64,000 bases of DNA. Source: Rhizobiales bacterium YIM 77505. Its GTDB lineage: Bacteria > Pseudomonadota > Alphaproteobacteria > Rhizobiales > Beijerinckiaceae. How positions within the stretch are numbered: the stretch's first letter is position 1; the number at the start of each line of letters is the position of its first letter. This document shows, piece after piece, positions 27,000-35,511 of this stretch. The stretch lies in assembly GCA_000745135.1 (NCBI GenBank), contig JQNH01000001.1, positions 3,953,501 through 4,017,500 on the forward strand, in the 5' to 3' direction. The notes under the pieces were generated by a model. The model made no database searches. It was not told where the DNA came from and saw only the letters and a list, made by a program, of their open reading frames with translations. The position numbers were made by a program, and so were the translations under genes.

Positions 27000-27758
27000 T
27001 CAGTCCTCAAGGCCCCATTTGGTGAGGATCTGCTTGATCGTGCCGTTCGCCTTCAGTTTGTTCAGGGAGGCATCGATCTTCTTCAAGAGCTCCTGGTCGC
27101 TCTTGCGCACACCGATGCCGACGGAGCCCACCACCATGGGCTTGTAGCCCTTGACCAGTCGCACCTCGGGGAAGCGGCCCTGCTGGAGATTATAGGCGAC
27201 GATCGGCAGGTCGGCGAAGCCTGCCTGGATGCGGCCGGCGTTCACGTCGCGCATGATGTCGGGAATGGTCTCGTAGATCTTCACGTCCGCAAAGAGGCCG
27301 CTCTTCTGCAGCGGCTCCACGTAAGCGGTGCCGACCTGCGCGCCGACCGTCTTGCCCTTGAGGTCCTGGATCGACGTGTAGTCCTTGGTGTCCGACTTGG
27401 GAACGAACAGGCCGTCGCCATAGGTGTAGATCGGCTGCGAGAAGTCGATGACCTGCTTGCGGGCGTCCGTGATGTACATGGCGGCCGCGATGATATCGAT
27501 GCGGTTGGAGGTGAGCGCGCCGATGAGGGCTGAAAACTGCATCGGCTCGATCTGCACCTCGAAACCGGCGTCCTTGCCCACGGCGGTGATGATGTCGACC
27601 ATCACGCCCTCGATCTTGTTGGTTTTCGTGTCGAGGAAGGTGAAGGGAATGCCGGTCGGGGTCGAGCCGACCTTCAAGGTCTGCTGCGCCGCGACGGGCA
27701 GGGCAAGGGCGGTGAAGGCGCCGGCCAGCGCGGCCAAAAGGAACTTGCGCAGCGACAT
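27000..27758 (-). CDS. Amino-acid ABC transporter periplasmic binding protein (SBP family 3)
   Basis: The 252-residue protein has a signal peptide (ALAGAFTALALPVAAQQ). The mature part shows KVGSTPTGIPFTFLDTKTN, the MVDIITAVGKDAGFEV segment and RIDIIAAAMYITDARKQVIDF, as in SBP_bac_3 proteins for polar amino acids or opines. GGGGAGAA precedes the ATG at 27758. It is the first gene of the transport operon and faces an XRE-cupin regulator across a spacer with two matching inverted repeats, which suggests repression by that protein. Confidence 0.92.
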   Translation of the reverse strand: MSLRKFLLAALAGAFTALALPVAAQQTLKVGSTPTGIPFTFLDTKTNKIEGVMVDIITAVGKDAGFEVQIEPMQFSALIGALTSNRIDIIAAAMYITDARKQVIDFSQPIYTYGDGLFVPKSDTKDYTSIQDLKGKTVGAQVGTAYVEPLQKSGLFADVKIYETIPDIMRDVNAGRIQAGFADLPIVAYNLQQGRFPEVRLVKGYKPMVVGSVGIGVRKSDQELLKKIDASLNKLKANGTIKQILTKWGLED

Positions 27759-27794
27759 GGTTCTCCCCGGATGGCGGCGCATCCCACGCCGCTT

Positions 27795-27808
27795 TTCATT
27801 TACGTGAA
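27795..27808. promoter_or_regulatory. Inverted repeat TTCA-N6-TGAA, operator copy 1
   Basis: The site reads TTCATTTACGTGAA and lies 37 bp upstream of the binding-protein start. A second copy with the same outer arms lies 51 bp away. Both are followed by GG on the plus strand. Repetition in a divergent regulator-transporter spacer points to a real operator, probably for the XRE-cupin protein. Confidence 0.6.
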
Positions 27809-27845
27809 GGATGAGTGCACATTATCACCTTGACCGCAAGCAGAT

Positions 27846-27859
27846 TTCATCTGCATGAA
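27846..27859. promoter_or_regulatory. Inverted repeat TTCA-N6-TGAA, operator copy 2
   Basis: The site reads TTCATCTGCATGAA and overlaps a second palindrome, GCAGAT-TTC-ATCTGC (27840-27854). It lies just before the regulator's GTG start at 27882, and overlaps the alternative ATG at 27855. A role in autoregulation is inferred. Confidence 0.6.
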
Positions 27860-27881
27860 GGCTGGGAGAGGACGCACCCAG

Positions 27882-28490
27882 GTGGCAAAGAACCGGTCAG
27901 AGGCGTGTCCGGCCGAAGACGTCGATGTGGCGATCGGCCAGCGCTTGCGCGAATTGCGCCGGGCGCGCGGCATTTCGCTTGATGCCCTGAGTGCGCGCAC
28001 GGGCCTGTCGATCGGCTTCCTCAGCCAGATCGAACGTGGGCTGTCCTCGCCCTCCTTACGCGTTCTGGCGGGCGTTTCCGATGTTCTTGGAGTCGCTCTT
28101 TCGGAGCTGTTCGCTCCGGCCTCCCGCGCTCCGGCCGGCGACGACATTGTCGTTCGGCGCGAGGGGCGCAGCGCGCTGCAGCTCTGGCGTTCAGGCATCT
28201 CCAAGCAGCTTCTGACGCCGGCCGCCGGAGAGAGTGCTCTTGCGCTGTTTCTCGTCCATCTCGACCCCGGCGCGAGCTCGGGCGCGGAGGCCTACGTGCA
28301 TGCGGGCGAAGAAGCCGGCCTCGTCCTGTCGGGGCAGATCATGCTGACCGTCGAAGACCGAACCTGGCGGCTCGTCGAAGGAGACAGCTTCCGCTTCCCG
28401 AGCCGCAAGCGGCATCGCTTCTGGAACGCCCATGCGACGGAGGCTGCCACGGTGATTTGGGTGAATGTGGCGGCGATCGAGAAACGATAG
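27882..28490 (+). CDS. XRE-family regulator with C-terminal cupin domain
   Basis: The 202-residue protein has an HTH_3 domain (about 18-72: IGQRLRELRRARGISLDALS and SIGFLSQIERGLSSPSLRVL) and a cupin_2 domain (about 110-195) with EAYVHAGEEAGLVLSGQIML and GDSFRFPSRKRHRFWN. This is the PuuR/RamB-like class that senses small metabolites, often polyamines, amino acids or amino alcohols. It is divergent from a PAAT transporter and is probably its repressor. I prefer GTG at 27882, with GGGAGAGGA nine bases upstream, over ATG at 27855, which has no Shine-Dalgarno sequence and sits on the operator. Confidence 0.9.
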   Translation: MAKNRSEACPAEDVDVAIGQRLRELRRARGISLDALSARTGLSIGFLSQIERGLSSPSLRVLAGVSDVLGVALSELFAPASRAPAGDDIVVRREGRSALQLWRSGISKQLLTPAAGESALALFLVHLDPGASSGAEAYVHAGEEAGLVLSGQIMLTVEDRTWRLVEGDSFRFPSRKRHRFWNAHATEAATVIWVNVAAIEKR

Positions 28491-28501
28491 CGTCGATGGC
28501 C

Positions 28502-28870
28502 CTACCAGCATGGCGGGACGAGGAGGGCCGGGAGGCCGTGCCAGGCGATGACAACGAGCGACAGGGCGCTGATCAGAATCGTCGCGTCGGTGAGAAAGCA
28601 GTCCGTCGGGTGAGCGCCAGGACCCATGCGCCGGCGCTCGCGCAAGCCGGCGGCGAGCACGAAGGCCGTCACGGCGAGCGCGGCAGCCGTCGCTACGAGA
28701 ACCGTGAGCGGGACGACCTCAAGGCCGAGGATCCTCGTGTCCGCATGGCCCCGCGCGCAGGCAAGCGCAGTGGCGCCGTAGATCACCGTGAACTGCGCCG
28801 CCCAGGCGATGAGCCCCGCCATCGTCGCCAAGAGCCGCGTGAGCGGCCGGTCGCGGCGGGCAGCGGGCAT
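28502..28870 (-). CDS. Small membrane protein of the caa3 oxidase operon
   Basis: A 122-residue protein with three predicted helices (about 12-32, 45-68, 95-115). Recognisable stretches are GLIAWAAQFTVIYGATALAC and HPTDCFLTDATILISALSL. Its ATG overlaps the TGA of the subunit I+III gene by one base (TGATG), so it is translated with the oxidase. Similar short proteins follow fused ctaDE genes in related bacteria and may be an accessory or subunit IV-like protein; this is inference. The sequence does not match a named subunit that I recognise. Confidence 0.75.
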   Translation of the reverse strand: MPAARRDRPLTRLLATMAGLIAWAAQFTVIYGATALACARGHADTRILGLEVVPLTVLVATAAALAVTAFVLAAGLRERRRMGPGAHPTDCFLTDATILISALSLVVIAWHGLPALLVPPCW

Positions 28871-31431
28871 CAGCCGCCTCCCACCGCATGCGGGAAGCCA
28901 TAGGTCACGAGAAGCCCCACGAGCCCCTGGCCTGTGGTGTAGTGCCAGAACAGCATCACGTTGTCGAAGGTCGAGCGCCGCACCGGGTCGAGCTTGCCGG
29001 CCAGCCATCGCGCGATGGTATAGAGACCCATGATCGCGCTGGTGGCCACGAAGAACCACTGGAGCGCGATGATGGCGAAGACGCAGGCGCCGTAGGCGTG
29101 CGCCGCAGGCGCGATGCCCGCGCGCCATTGCGCCCACAGATCCACCGCGGCCGCGCCGACGACGCAGGGCAGCGCGAGGAGGATCAGGACCGGCAGCCGG
29201 CCTGTCGTCCGTTCCTCCCGCAAGGCGCGGCTTGCCGCCGCGATGAGGCCGCTGGCCACTCCATACAGGCCGCCGGCCATCAGCGGCCAGTCAAGATGCG
29301 GCACACTCATGCCCGCCGGCGGCCAGGCGCCGGGATTGACGAGCCACAGGAACAGGTAGGAGAAGACGAGGCAGGCGAAGGTCATGCCGGCGACGACCAT
29401 GAGCACGATCATCGCCCACCAGGAATGGTTCATCGGCCCGGTGACGTAGACCGGCAGGACGATGCCGCCGCCGATGTCGGCGGGCGGGCGGGTGGGACCC
29501 GGATCGAGCCCCCACACCCACCAGATCACGCAGGCGACGGCGAGGAGGCCGCAGATCAGCGCCAGGAAGACGAGCTTCACCGTGAGCAGCAGGAAGAAGG
29601 CGGCGGTGAAGAAGGCGGCGAGCACATGCTCCCAACCGGGGCCCGGGATCTGCAGGAGGTATTGCGGCCGCCCTTCGATGGGGCTCGTCACCAGCGCCTC
29701 GCGCCCGCCGGTCGGGTTGCCCGGCAGGTACCAGGCGCCGTCCTCCACTTCCTTCGACAGGTTCGGCCGGTCCCAGAGCGGATCGCGGCTCGTCACATAG
29801 GGAATGGAGCGGGCGGCATATTTGCCGTTCGGCAGCCATTCGAGCGTCCCCGCGTTCCAGACATTGCCGGCGTTGTCGTCGAAGGTGAAGCGGAAGTTCC
29901 GGGCAAGGTCGTAGAGGAACAGCGCCACACCGGCGGCGATCATGAAGGCGCCGATGGTCGAGACGAGGTTGAGCGCCTCGAGCCCCATGCCGACGGGATA
30001 GGTGTAGACGCGCCGCGGCATGCCGATGAGACCGGCGATGTGCATGGGGAAGAAGGTGACGTTCACGCCGAGGAACATGAGCGCGAACACCCATTTGCCG
30101 AGGCGCTCCGAGAGCGCGCGCTTCGAGGCGGCCGGGATCCAGTAGTAGAAGGCGGCGAAGAGCGGAAACACCATGCCGCCGATCAGCACGTAGTGCAGGT
30201 GCGCGACGATGAAATAGGTGTCGTGCGCCTGCCAGTCGAAGGGCGCCACCGCCACCATCACGCCGGTCAGTCCCCCGAGCGTGAAGATGAAGAGGAAGCC
30301 GATGATGAAGAGCGCCGGCGTCGTCAGCTTCAGGCGCCCGGAGGCGATGGTGGCGATCCAGGCGAAGACCTGGATGCCGGACGGCACCGCCACCGCGGTC
30401 GAGGCCGCCGAGAAGAAGCTCAGGGACATCTTGGGCAGGCCCGTGGTGTACATGTGATGGACCCACAGGCCGAAGGAGAGGAAGCCCGTGGCGATGATGG
30501 CGAGCACCACGAGGCGGTAGCCGACGAGGGGTGTTTGAGCCATGGTCGGCACGATCATCGACACCATGCCGGCCGCGGGCAGGAAGATGATGTAGACCTC
30601 CGGGTGGCCGAAGAACCAGAACAGGTGCTGCCAGAGGAGCGGGTCGCCGCCCTTCTCGGCGATGAAGAAGGGCCAGTGGAAGGCGCGTTCGAGCTCCAAC
30701 AGGATGGTGCCGAGGATGATGGCGGGAAAGCCCACGACGATCATCACCGCGAAGACCAGCATGGCCCAGGAATAGACCGGCAGCTTGTCGAGGCTCATGC
30801 CGACGGCGCGGGTCTTCATCACCCCCACGATGATCTCGATGGCGCCGGCGATGGCCGAGATCTCGATGAAGCCGATGCCGAGGAGCCACCAATCGGCGTT
30901 GTCGCCGGGCGAGTAGCGATAGCTCGTCAGCGGCGGGTACATGAACCAGCCGCCGTCCGGCGCCACGCCCCAGAACAGGCTCGCGAAGAAGACGAGCCCG
31001 CCGATGAGATAGGCCCAGAAGGCGAAGGCCGAGAGGCGCGGGAAGGGCAGGTCGCGCGCCGCCTGCATGTTGGGCAACAGATAGACGCTCGCCGCCTCGA
31101 CCGCCGGCACGGCGAAGAGGAACATCATCACCGTGCCGTGCATGGTGAAGAGCTGGTTGTAGAGCCCGTGGCCGACGACCTCGCTCTCCGGCCGCGCGAG
31201 TTGCGCGCGCATGATCAGCGCCAGGAGGCCGGCGAGGATGAAGAACAGGAGCGCGGTGCCGAGATACCAGACGCCCACATAGGTGTTGTTGACGGCGGTG
31301 AGAATGCGCCAGCCCTTGGGCGACTCCCAGGCCTTCTTCAGCGCCGCGAACTCCTCCGCCGGCCGCGGCGTCGGGTGCGGGGGCTGCACGGCCGGCGTCT
31401 CGACCGTGTGAGGCCGCTCGGCGACGTTCAT
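28870..31431 (-). CDS. ctaD: Cytochrome c oxidase subunits I+III fused (caa3 type, CtaD-CtaE)
   Basis: The 853-residue protein contains a full heme-copper oxidase subunit I: heme ligand His in LFTMHGTVMMFLFAVPAVEA, the HPEVYIIFLPAAGM Cu-B/Tyr motif, WVHHMYTTGLP with two Cu-B His, and FIVAHLHYVLIGG with the heme a and a3 His. After about residue 650 the chain continues as a subunit III-like domain with MNHSWWAMIVLMVVAGMTFA and DNVMLFWHYTTGQGLVGLLV. Such I+III fusions are typical of caa3/SoxM-type oxidases. The enzyme reduces oxygen and pumps protons. It follows the subunit II gene after a 217-bp spacer that carries REP-like palindromes. Confidence 0.95.
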   Translation of the reverse strand: MNVAERPHTVETPAVQPPHPTPRPAEEFAALKKAWESPKGWRILTAVNNTYVGVWYLGTALLFFILAGLLALIMRAQLARPESEVVGHGLYNQLFTMHGTVMMFLFAVPAVEAASVYLLPNMQAARDLPFPRLSAFAFWAYLIGGLVFFASLFWGVAPDGGWFMYPPLTSYRYSPGDNADWWLLGIGFIEISAIAGAIEIIVGVMKTRAVGMSLDKLPVYSWAMLVFAVMIVVGFPAIILGTILLELERAFHWPFFIAEKGGDPLLWQHLFWFFGHPEVYIIFLPAAGMVSMIVPTMAQTPLVGYRLVVLAIIATGFLSFGLWVHHMYTTGLPKMSLSFFSAASTAVAVPSGIQVFAWIATIASGRLKLTTPALFIIGFLFIFTLGGLTGVMVAVAPFDWQAHDTYFIVAHLHYVLIGGMVFPLFAAFYYWIPAASKRALSERLGKWVFALMFLGVNVTFFPMHIAGLIGMPRRVYTYPVGMGLEALNLVSTIGAFMIAAGVALFLYDLARNFRFTFDDNAGNVWNAGTLEWLPNGKYAARSIPYVTSRDPLWDRPNLSKEVEDGAWYLPGNPTGGREALVTSPIEGRPQYLLQIPGPGWEHVLAAFFTAAFFLLLTVKLVFLALICGLLAVACVIWWVWGLDPGPTRPPADIGGGIVLPVYVTGPMNHSWWAMIVLMVVAGMTFACLVFSYLFLWLVNPGAWPPAGMSVPHLDWPLMAGGLYGVASGLIAAASRALREERTTGRLPVLILLALPCVVGAAAVDLWAQWRAGIAPAAHAYGACVFAIIALQWFFVATSAIMGLYTIARWLAGKLDPVRRSTFDNVMLFWHYTTGQGLVGLLVTYGFPHAVGGG

Positions 31432-31500
31432 GTTGCGGCGCTCCGCGTCGCGACGGCCGCCGCAGTACCCGGAAAAGTCCCACACTTCACTCGCCGCGCT

Positions 31501-31625
31501 TCACCTCTCCCGGGTCGGGAGAGGTCGGCGAGCGAAGCGAGCCGGGTGAGGGCCGGCGCCCTGTCCGGATCTGGCCCACACCTCACCCGCGCCTGCGGCG
31601 CGACCTCTCCTTCCAGGAGAGGTGA
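31501..31625. repeat. Two REP-like palindromes in the ctaC-ctaD spacer
   Basis: ACCTCTCCCG pairs with CGGGAGAGGT at 31503-31525 and ACCTCTCCT pairs with AGGAGAGGT at 31603-31623, with GGGTGAGGGC between them. The same words recur at 53842-54012 and 58675-58701. They form a dispersed REP-type pair; an effect on operon mRNA stability is possible. Confidence 0.7.
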
Positions 31626-31648
31626 AGGCGGCGGATGGTCGGCGACCT

Positions 31649-32674
31649 TCATTTCAAGCTCTCGAGGTAGCCGGCGATCGCCCGCAGATCGGCGCCTGTC
31701 AGCGATCCGTAGGAGGGCATGCGGGCGCCGCCCTTGAGGTGCTGCGTGTCGGCGATCCAGCCGGCGAGCGTGCCGACATTGTTGGGGAACTGGCCGGCGC
31801 CGATGGTGCGGCGGCTCCCGACATGGGTGAGGTCCGGGCCGATCTGCCCGCCCGCCTCCGTGCCGCGCACCGCATGGCAGTTGCCGCAACCGTTGCGGAT
31901 GAAGAGGATGCGTCCGCCCTCCAGGAACTCCGTCGCCGGCTCACGGGCCGGCGCGGTCTGCGCCTGCCTCCAGGCCGCGAACGCGCCGGGTTCCAGCGCG
32001 ACCACGTCGAAGGCCATGCGGGCGTGCTGGTCGCCGCAATACTCGGCGCAGACGCCGCGATACACGCCCGGGCGCTCGACCGTGAAGACGAGGCGGTTGG
32101 CGCGCCCGGGGATCATGTCGACCTTGCCGGCGAAGTTCGGGATCCAGACGGCGTGGATGACGTCGGCGCTCATCGCGACGAGCTCGACCGGGCGCCCCGC
32201 CGGCACGCGGATTTCGTTGGCCGTCGCGAAGGCTTCCGCCTCGCCCTCGGCCGGGTAGCGCACCCGCCACCAATACTGCTCGCCGACGACCTCGATCCTC
32301 AAAGCCCCCTCGCTCGCCGGCGCATGGGCGACGCGCAGGACGATGAAGCCGTAGACGAGGAGGGCGGTGAGGACGACGATCGGAACGGCGATGCCGCCAA
32401 TCAGGATGGCGCGGCGGTCGGCCAGCCAGCGCCGGCGCGCGGGCGGTGCGAAGATCGCGTAGAGGACGAGCGCCGTCACCGCGACGAAGATGGCCGCGCC
32501 GCCCACGAACAGGACGATGCTCAGGGTCGCGAGCCGCGCCGCCTCGTCGGCGGCCGGATCGAGGGCCGACTGCACCCCGCGGCAGGCGGCGAGCGGAAAC
32601 GCCGCCGCGAGGGCCATGGCGCGCGCGGGAGCGGCGTCGGCGACGAGCCGGGCCTGGGTCGACGATCCGTGCAT
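31649..32674 (-). CDS. ctaC: Cytochrome c oxidase subunit II with fused cytochrome c domain (caa3 type)
   Basis: The 341-residue protein starts with a lipobox (FPLAAC, residues 23-28), two membrane helices, then a cupredoxin domain with EQYWWRVRYP and the Cu-A site CAEYCGDQHARM (Cys, Glu, Cys, His, Met). A cytochrome c domain follows: heme motif CGNCH and axial Met in ARMPSYGSL. This matches caa3 oxidases, which need no separate electron donor for the last step. ATG at 32674 has GGGAGCGAGGG upstream. It is divergent from a lipoprotein cytochrome c gene. Confidence 0.94.
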   Translation of the reverse strand: MHGSSTQARLVADAAPARAMALAAAFPLAACRGVQSALDPAADEAARLATLSIVLFVGGAAIFVAVTALVLYAIFAPPARRRWLADRRAILIGGIAVPIVVLTALLVYGFIVLRVAHAPASEGALRIEVVGEQYWWRVRYPAEGEAEAFATANEIRVPAGRPVELVAMSADVIHAVWIPNFAGKVDMIPGRANRLVFTVERPGVYRGVCAEYCGDQHARMAFDVVALEPGAFAAWRQAQTAPAREPATEFLEGGRILFIRNGCGNCHAVRGTEAGGQIGPDLTHVGSRRTIGAGQFPNNVGTLAGWIADTQHLKGGARMPSYGSLTGADLRAIAGYLESLK

Positions 32675-32748
32675 GCCGGCGGCCCTCGCTCCCCTTTCGC
32701 GCAACAAAGCTTGAGCGTTGGAGATGGTTCCGGCGTGAATCCCCGTCG

Positions 32749-32872
32749 TGGTTTGGCACCAACCTCTTCCCACGCTCCACCGCCCTTTCCCGGATGCGGG
32801 GAGCGCAAAGCGCGGAACGCCGTCCGGGACGGAAGCGCAACAACTTGCTGCGCAGCAGTTCCTGCTGATCGC
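32749..32872 (+). repeat. Dispersed repeat of about 120 bp, copy A
   Basis: This stretch in the ctaC/cytochrome c divergent spacer closely matches, in reverse orientation, 42608-42731. Shared blocks include CCCTTTCCCGGATGCG, GGAACGCCGTCCGGGACGG and AAGCGCAA, then CTGCGCAGCAG. It is non-coding and may carry a bound protein site or be a remnant mobile palindrome. Confidence 0.7.
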
Positions 32873-32948
32873 CGAAGGCTGTGACGCTGTCTCGTCCAGT
32901 GTCCAGGGCGGAACCAGGCAGTCCTGCCGCGGTTGCCGAGAAGACGCT

Positions 32949-33437
32949 ATGATCCGATCCGCGCGCCGTCTCCTCTTTGCCGTCATGGGCGCTCTTGCGG
33001 CGTGCGAAGAGGCCGCGCCGCCGGTGCATCTTCGCATCGCGGGCGGCGAGCCGGAGCAGGGCCGGCGCCTGATCCGAACCTATGGCTGCGGCGCCTGCCA
33101 TCGGATCGAGGGCGTGCGCGGCGCGCGCGGAACGGTGGGGCCGCCGCTCACGGATTACGCGCAACGCAAGCTCCTCGCCGGCATTGCCCCCAACACTCCG
33201 CGCGCCCTCATCGCCTGGATCATGGACCCCGTCGCTTTCGATCCGCGGACCGGCATGCCGGCCGTCGGCGTCAGCGAGGCCGAGGCGCGGCACATGGCGA
33301 GCTATCTTTACACGCTCGGCGCCTCCGACGCGGAGGTGTATCCGGACGAGCCGCCCCTGGAGCTGCGGGAGGCGGCAAGGCCGCTGCGGACGATCCCGGG
33401 CCGGAGCCAGCCCGACCCCCGTGCGTCAGCGCCCTGA
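32949..33437 (+). CDS. Lipoprotein monoheme cytochrome c
   Basis: The 162-residue protein has a signal with lipobox ALAAC (Cys19), then an RLIRTYGCGACHRIEGV heme site (CxxCH, near 46) and a probable axial Met in TGMPAVGVS near 100. The C-terminus is Pro/Arg-rich. It is probably anchored on the periplasmic face of the inner membrane and may carry electrons between alternative complex III and the caa3 oxidase, because it lies between the two gene sets. It is odd in being on the opposite strand. Its end overlaps the 3' end of actF by 12 bases. Confidence 0.88.
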   Translation: MIRSARRLLFAVMGALAACEEAAPPVHLRIAGGEPEQGRRLIRTYGCGACHRIEGVRGARGTVGPPLTDYAQRKLLAGIAPNTPRALIAWIMDPVAFDPRTGMPAVGVSEAEARHMASYLYTLGASDAEVYPDEPPLELREAARPLRTIPGRSQPDPRASAP

Positions 33438-34499
33438 CGGCGCCGCCTCGTCGCCGGCCTCGTCATGCGGCCGCGTCTTCAGGGCCGCGGCGAAGAATGC
33501 TCCCCAGGCGAGCATGAGGCCAAGGCCGGCGAGGATGCCGGCAAGATCGAGCCTCGCCGCGGGCCGCAGGAGCCAGAGCATATGGGCGCCGTGGTGAGCG
33601 AGGAGGAGCGCGCTGCCGGCGATCATGCTGCGGCGGCCGACGCCCGGCGGGGCGAGGACGACGACCGCCGCGATCAGCGCCGGCAGGGCGATGCCGGTCA
33701 TGAGCCAGCGCCATGGGGCGTCGGCGCGGGACAGATACCAGGCCGCCTCATGCGGGAGGTTCGCGAGCCACACGACGAGGAAATGCACGAACCAGGTCCA
33801 CAGGACGAGGAGGGCGAGGGTGAGGAGCGCGCGCTCGAGGCTCTGCATGCGGGCGGCGCTCGGATGCTCAGGGCGGAGGAGCGAGACGAGGATGCCGCCG
33901 GCGAGCGCCGCCAGGAGCTGCGAGAGGCTGAAGGCGAAGCCGAACAGGCCGGACCACCATTGCGGCTCCCGCGACAGCACCCAGTCGCTTCCCGCGAAGA
34001 GGGCGGCGGGGGCGAGGAGGGCGAGGCCGATCGCGCCGGTTCGGCGCGGCCTCGGCGTGCGCACGATCCAGAGGGCGAGCACGATGAGAAGCGCAAGATA
34101 GAGGGCGCCGCGGGCGAGGAAGAAGGCGGGGGAGAGGTATGTGGCGCGCGGGCCGGGAAGGTCCGCCGCCATGCCCCTGGCCCAGGGGTAGAGTTCGGGA
34201 AGGTGGAAGGCGAGGGGAAGGGCGAGGAGGGGCAGGAGAAGCGCCGTCAGCGCCGCCGCCTCCGCCTCGGAGCGCACCGGCCGCAGCCACTCCTCGGTCA
34301 TGACATGCCCGATCATGAGAAGGCCGAGGGAGCCGATCACGACGCCGGCGATGGCGACGAAGGCGACGTACCAGATCTCAAGGATCCCCTCGCCCCCGAG
34401 CAGCGCCGCAGCGCCGGCGAACGCAAGGCCGCCTGAGCCGAGAGCGAGGAGGGGCCATGGCGCTTTCGCGGGGCGCGCAAGAGCGGCCTGCGCACTCAT
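33426..34499 (-). CDS. actF: Alternative complex III membrane subunit ActF
   Basis: The 357-residue polytopic protein has about ten helices. It is the last gene of the act set and fits ActF in length and position. Recognisable stretches are GVVIGSLGLLMIGHVMTEEW near 60, WWSGLFGFAFSLSQLLAALA and WTWFVHFLVVWLANLPHEAAW, as in the ActF/NrfD-like half subunit that pairs with ActC. Its ATG overlaps the actE stop by four bases (ATGA). Longer upstream frames run through actE in another phase and are not real. Confidence 0.85.
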   Translation of the reverse strand: MSAQAALARPAKAPWPLLALGSGGLAFAGAAALLGGEGILEIWYVAFVAIAGVVIGSLGLLMIGHVMTEEWLRPVRSEAEAAALTALLLPLLALPLAFHLPELYPWARGMAADLPGPRATYLSPAFFLARGALYLALLIVLALWIVRTPRPRRTGAIGLALLAPAALFAGSDWVLSREPQWWSGLFGFAFSLSQLLAALAGGILVSLLRPEHPSAARMQSLERALLTLALLVLWTWFVHFLVVWLANLPHEAAWYLSRADAPWRWLMTGIALPALIAAVVVLAPPGVGRRSMIAGSALLLAHHGAHMLWLLRPAARLDLAGILAGLGLMLAWGAFFAAALKTRPHDEAGDEAAPSGR

Positions 34500-34975
34500 T
34501 GCACCGCTCCCGATCCTTGCGTGTCGCGGGCCTGCAGCTCCTTGACATAATGGGCGATCGCCCAGCGGTCCTCGGGCGTCACCCGGTCGGCGTAAGGGGA
34601 CATGCGCCCAAGCCCGTTCGTGATCACCTGCACGATGTGCTCCGCCGGGGCCTCCCGCAGCCGGTCCTCGAAATAGGACGGCGGCGCCGGAAAGCCGCGG
34701 CTCACCACGGGCCCGTCGCCGCCGCCGGTGACGCCGTGGCAGGGCGAGCAGTAGATGCGGAAGCGCTCGCGCCCGCGCTCGATGAGCGCGGGCGTCACCG
34801 CCGGCCCCGGCGGCGCGAGCGCCGCGGCCCGCTCTGCCGCGCCCCGGGGAACGGACCCGGCCGGCGCCGGGTCGAAAGGGCGCTGCACGACCCGGGTCGA
34901 AGAGACGTCGCCGCGCTCCTCGCTGCCGGAATCGCAGGTGGCAAGGGCGAGGAGCGTGAGGACTGCGGCGCTCAC
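34496..34975 (-). CDS. actE: Alternative complex III monoheme cytochrome c ActE
   Basis: The 159-residue lipoprotein has a lipobox-like LALATC near residue 13, then a cytochrome c domain with the heme site YCSPCHGVTGGGDGPV (near 79) and axial Met in LGRMSPYADRV. ActE is one of the heme carriers of ACIII that passes electrons toward the oxidase. GTG at 34975 overlaps the actD stop by four bases, like its neighbours; GTG at 34981 is an alternative. Confidence 0.88.
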   Translation of the reverse strand: MSAAVLTLLALATCDSGSEERGDVSSTRVVQRPFDPAPAGSVPRGAAERAAALAPPGPAVTPALIERGRERFRIYCSPCHGVTGGGDGPVVSRGFPAPPSYFEDRLREAPAEHIVQVITNGLGRMSPYADRVTPEDRWAIAHYVKELQARDTQGSGAVQ

Positions 34976-35511
34976 TCGCACGCCGGCGCCTCCCTGACCG
35001 CGAGCGCCCCGAGCCCCGACAGGAAAGCCGTCGCGCCGTCCAGCTCGAAGCGTGGATCCTCGGCGAGGATGAGGAGGAAGAAGCGGTCCTCCGAGGCCCG
35101 CTCGAACCCTTCCACCGCAAACAGCGGATGGTGGAGGCGCGGCAGGCGGAGCATGAGGAGCATGCCAAGAAGCGTCGCCGCCCCGGTCCAGAGGATCGCC
35201 ACGATGAGTGTCGCCGGGATGAAGGCCGGCCAGGCGTTGAGCGGCCGCCCGCCCACATTGATGGGATAGGCAACCACGTTGAGGCCGTATTGCGTGGCGT
35301 ATTGGATGGCGGCGCCGATGAGGCCGGCCGCGAGGGCGATCCAGGGCAGGGCGCTTGGCCGCGCCCCGAGATCCCGGCCTATGTCCGGCAAGGGGAAGGG
35401 GCTGAAGGCGTCGAGCCGCGTGTAGCCGGCGGCCATCGCGGCGCGGACGGCCGCGCGCAGCGCCTCGGGGCGGTCGAACTCCGCGAGGAGGCCGTAGAGA
35501 GGGGCGCTCAT
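34972..35511 (-). CDS. actD: Alternative complex III subunit ActD (DUF3341)
   Basis: A 179-residue protein with two membrane helices (about 58-80 and 100-125) and a soluble ferredoxin-like end. The start GLLAEFDRPEALRAAVRAAM, the FSPFPLPDIG motif and the VAYPINVGGRPLNAWPAFIP segment are characteristic of ActD/DUF3341. It belongs to the quinol:cytochrome c/HiPIP oxidoreductase complex. Start and stop overlap its neighbours by four bases, as elsewhere in this operon. Confidence 0.92.
   Translation of the reverse strand: MSAPLYGLLAEFDRPEALRAAVRAAMAAGYTRLDAFSPFPLPDIGRDLGARPSALPWIALAAGLIGAAIQYATQYGLNVVAYPINVGGRPLNAWPAFIPATLIVAILWTGAATLLGMLLMLRLPRLHHPLFAVEGFERASEDRFFLLILAEDPRFELDGATAFLSGLGALAVREAPACE

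Noticed and set aside
28888..31737. A 949-codon open frame on the plus strand opposite the oxidase gene
   Set aside because: It mirrors ctaD codon structure in GC-rich DNA, is full of charged low-complexity sequence and has no recognisable domain; the minus strand encodes a certain oxidase.
33426..35273. A 615-codon frame reading through actF, actE and actD
   Set aside because: Only its last part is actF. The first half is in the wrong phase for actE and actD, which are both well supported.
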